Shown piece after piece: positions 62,375 through 64,000 of a stretch of 64,000 bases of DNA. Position 1 is the first letter of the stretch; each line of letters opens with the position of its first letter. A program made the position numbers and the translations under genes. This stretch comes from Xiphophorus maculatus. Lineage: Eukaryota > Chordata > Actinopteri > Cyprinodontiformes > Poeciliidae. The notes under the pieces were generated by a model. The model was not told the origin of the DNA and did not search any database. It worked only from the letters and a program-made list of their open reading frames with translations. The stretch lies in assembly GCF_002775205.1 (NCBI RefSeq), contig NC_036450.1:11923479-11987478 (forward strand), read 5' to 3'.

Positions 62375-62610
62375 ATTAACAAAGCACAATTACAAATTAC
62401 AAAAAACGCTACAACATTAACAAAACGGAAGAGGTATATCCCAGTGAGACTTGAGAAATCGCTGATTGGACAACAGGTAGGAATACGTATACGCTGAGTC
62501 CTACTTACGTCGCCGCCATCTTGAAAGTGGCAGTGGAGAGAACGTGCTGTGTGGACTAGTTTCAACCATTTTACAGTACAAAGTGTACCCACTGCCTTTA
62601 TCCTTCGCAG
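62375..62610 (+). promoter_or_regulatory. promoter-like segment with YY1 motif and splice donor
   Basis: Foreign sequence within intron 1 of copy C. It contains gccgccatcttg (about 62513-62524), a consensus YY1 site in the position and orientation typical of start-proximal elements, then about 85 bp ending CTTCGCAG|gtaaga at 62610. This looks like a non-coding first exon on the plus strand, of a gene or of a mobile element. No start codon context or coding exon follows in the window. Confidence 0.35.
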
Positions 62611-63602
62611 GTAAGAATTAAAGATAATAGTAACGTGAATTTACGAGCATAATTTCTTGACTTTATGGCTCGTACTGTGCATTTCCGTGGTGAAACAAAC
62701 TTCTAAACAACAGAGAAGTATTTCCTTTGTAACTAAATTGCCCCAGTTACCTACTCTGATGTTTTTTATTTTTAGTTTAGCTAACGTTTTTTTATACTGT
62801 GTTGTTTTTCTAAAGAGAGAGGCAATTAGAAACCTGCAACGAGCGCTTTTGCCGTTTGTGTATTGTTGCCATGGATAAGTAGAAGCTTGCAAGACAAGTT
62901 GCGGTTTGTCTGTGGTCAAACATGGTTACTTTAAGGTACTGTGAAAGTCAGCAGAAAAAGACGAAAAACTAATTTGAGTCTTGTTTTCTTCTCAATGTCT
63001 TCCAATCAAAACCAAAAATACAATGTAGGACAACCGTTGGTGTCTTCTCACCTCACATCCTCCCCTTCATAATAAGAGTATACATTCGGGTGTGAAATAT
63101 TTACATTGTATCCACCACAGTACGTCAGTTGTCTGTAAGATGTTTCTTATAATTTATGTAGATTAAAATAATTGGTTTGATATAAGAGCGAACCTGAAAG
63201 TTCATTAATCCAGAGAGCAGTGCGGAGACCCGGGGATTTCGTCAGGACAGGTCCATAAAGATCAGAGCTTTAGCTGTTTTTCTTCAGACTTCTGTCTGAC
63301 AGGTCATCTCCACAATGTCTGTGTTTAGATGCTAAGTCAATGAATGCCCCGATATGGTGATGATATATTTTTTTTGTCTGAATGTGAATGAATCAGGGAT
63401 GTATTTTCTATTACACTGTTAAATCATTTTTATCATTCGCCTTAACCTGTGGCTGGCCAGATGTCTCAGAAGGCCCAGTCACTGAATTGCTCCCAGCTTG
63501 ACCAGCAGACTGAACCCCTGCCTGTACAATATAAATAAATTTGTAATGCACTGTAGACTTCTTTCTTTCATTTTTTGTGTATTTTAAGTGAAATATCTCA
63601 AT
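62611..63602. other. no gene recognised
   Basis: AT-rich sequence after the YY1/donor segment. Short frames on both strands look like chance. Confidence 0.5.
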
Positions 63603-63735
63603 TTGAACCAACCAACCAACCAACCAACACCCTTGTCCCTAGTGGGGTCAGGAGGGGTGCTGGTGCTTATCTCCAGCTAACGTTCTGGGCGAGAGGCGGG
63701 GTACACCCTGGACAGGTCGCCAGTATTATGACAGT
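63603..63735. repeat. CCAA tetranucleotide repeat and dispersed repeat
   Basis: (CCAA)n at about 63607-63627, then tagtggggtcaggaggggtg and gagaggcggggtacaccctg. The latter is a widespread fish repeat, much more GC-rich than its surroundings. Confidence 0.65.
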
Positions 63736-64000
63736 TTAAGAAATTAAAAATAATTTAGTCTGTTAGATTTTGTTCACACTACTGACTAGAGCACAGTTGA
63801 CATATTACACTGTAATAAATATATTTTTTTAAAGTACAAATATGTAGCTAAAGATTGACAACTACTATCAAAGTTTGTCTTTTTAATAAAATGCTTAAAA
63901 ATGTTAATGAAGTTGCGTTTTTTTTATTCATATCTTGAATTTGCAAATGCACATTGATTTATGGAATTGTGTTAATATGTTCATGAATACACCACTGTAA

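Noticed and set aside
1..64000. tRNA, rRNA and CRISPR features
   Set aside because: None seen. The only tRNA-like text is the truncated dispersed repeat at 51438-51480, and the repeats found are microsatellites or transposons.

Overview
This is vertebrate nuclear DNA, almost certainly from a teleost fish. It is AT-rich, has long introns with canonical GT-AG splice sites, CA and TG microsatellites, and decayed Tc1, LINE, hAT and Harbinger-type transposons of kinds common in ray-finned fish. It also holds an NLR leucine-rich-repeat exon fragment of the fish-expanded type. There are no bacterial features. Almost all short open frames are chance frames; the real coding sequence is split over small exons that I assembled from splice sites and reading phase.

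Left part (1 to about 39.5 kb, minus strand): the 5' two thirds of an interleukin-11 receptor alpha gene (il11ra). A GC-rich promoter and probable non-coding first exon lie at about 39.3-39.5 kb. A 32-kb first intron follows, then a signal-peptide exon at 7.0 kb whose ATG is the first three bases of the exon. Two immunoglobulin-domain exons (1.7 and 1.4 kb) and two exons of the first cytokine-receptor fibronectin domain (0.3 kb and 1-147) follow. The gene runs off the left edge, so the WSxWS domain and the membrane anchor are outside the window. Intron 1 carries a non-autonomous Harbinger element with a TAA duplication, an hAT-type element with an 8-9 bp duplication, a Tc1 transposase relic, a LINE reverse-transcriptase relic, a 356-bp TG...CA repeat, and a perfect 113-bp inverted repeat. 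At 37.2-38.0 kb it also carries a candidate compact two-exon gene for a cysteine-rich secreted protein that I do not recognise.

Middle (39.5-46 kb): intergenic DNA with Tc1-like relics and no gene I can support.

Right part (46-64 kb, plus strand): a tandem segmental duplication carrying type-2 cystatin-like secreted protein genes. Copies A (47.07-49.31 kb) and B (55.20-57.24 kb) are complete four-exon genes. Copy C has only its promoter and signal-peptide exon (62.16-62.24 kb) before the sequence changes to unrelated DNA. A and B have nearly identical introns 2 and 3 but exons full of amino-acid-changing differences. Mature A carries a net charge of about +20 and mature B about zero, and both have lost the QxVxG inhibitory loop. 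This pattern of fast-evolving, charge-divergent, probably non-inhibitory cystatins is the most interesting biology in the window. Unit B has also gained an 876-bp solo-LTR-like insertion that contains both an intron-bearing and a precisely intron-less copy of the same short sequence, and an orphan NLR leucine-rich-repeat exon.
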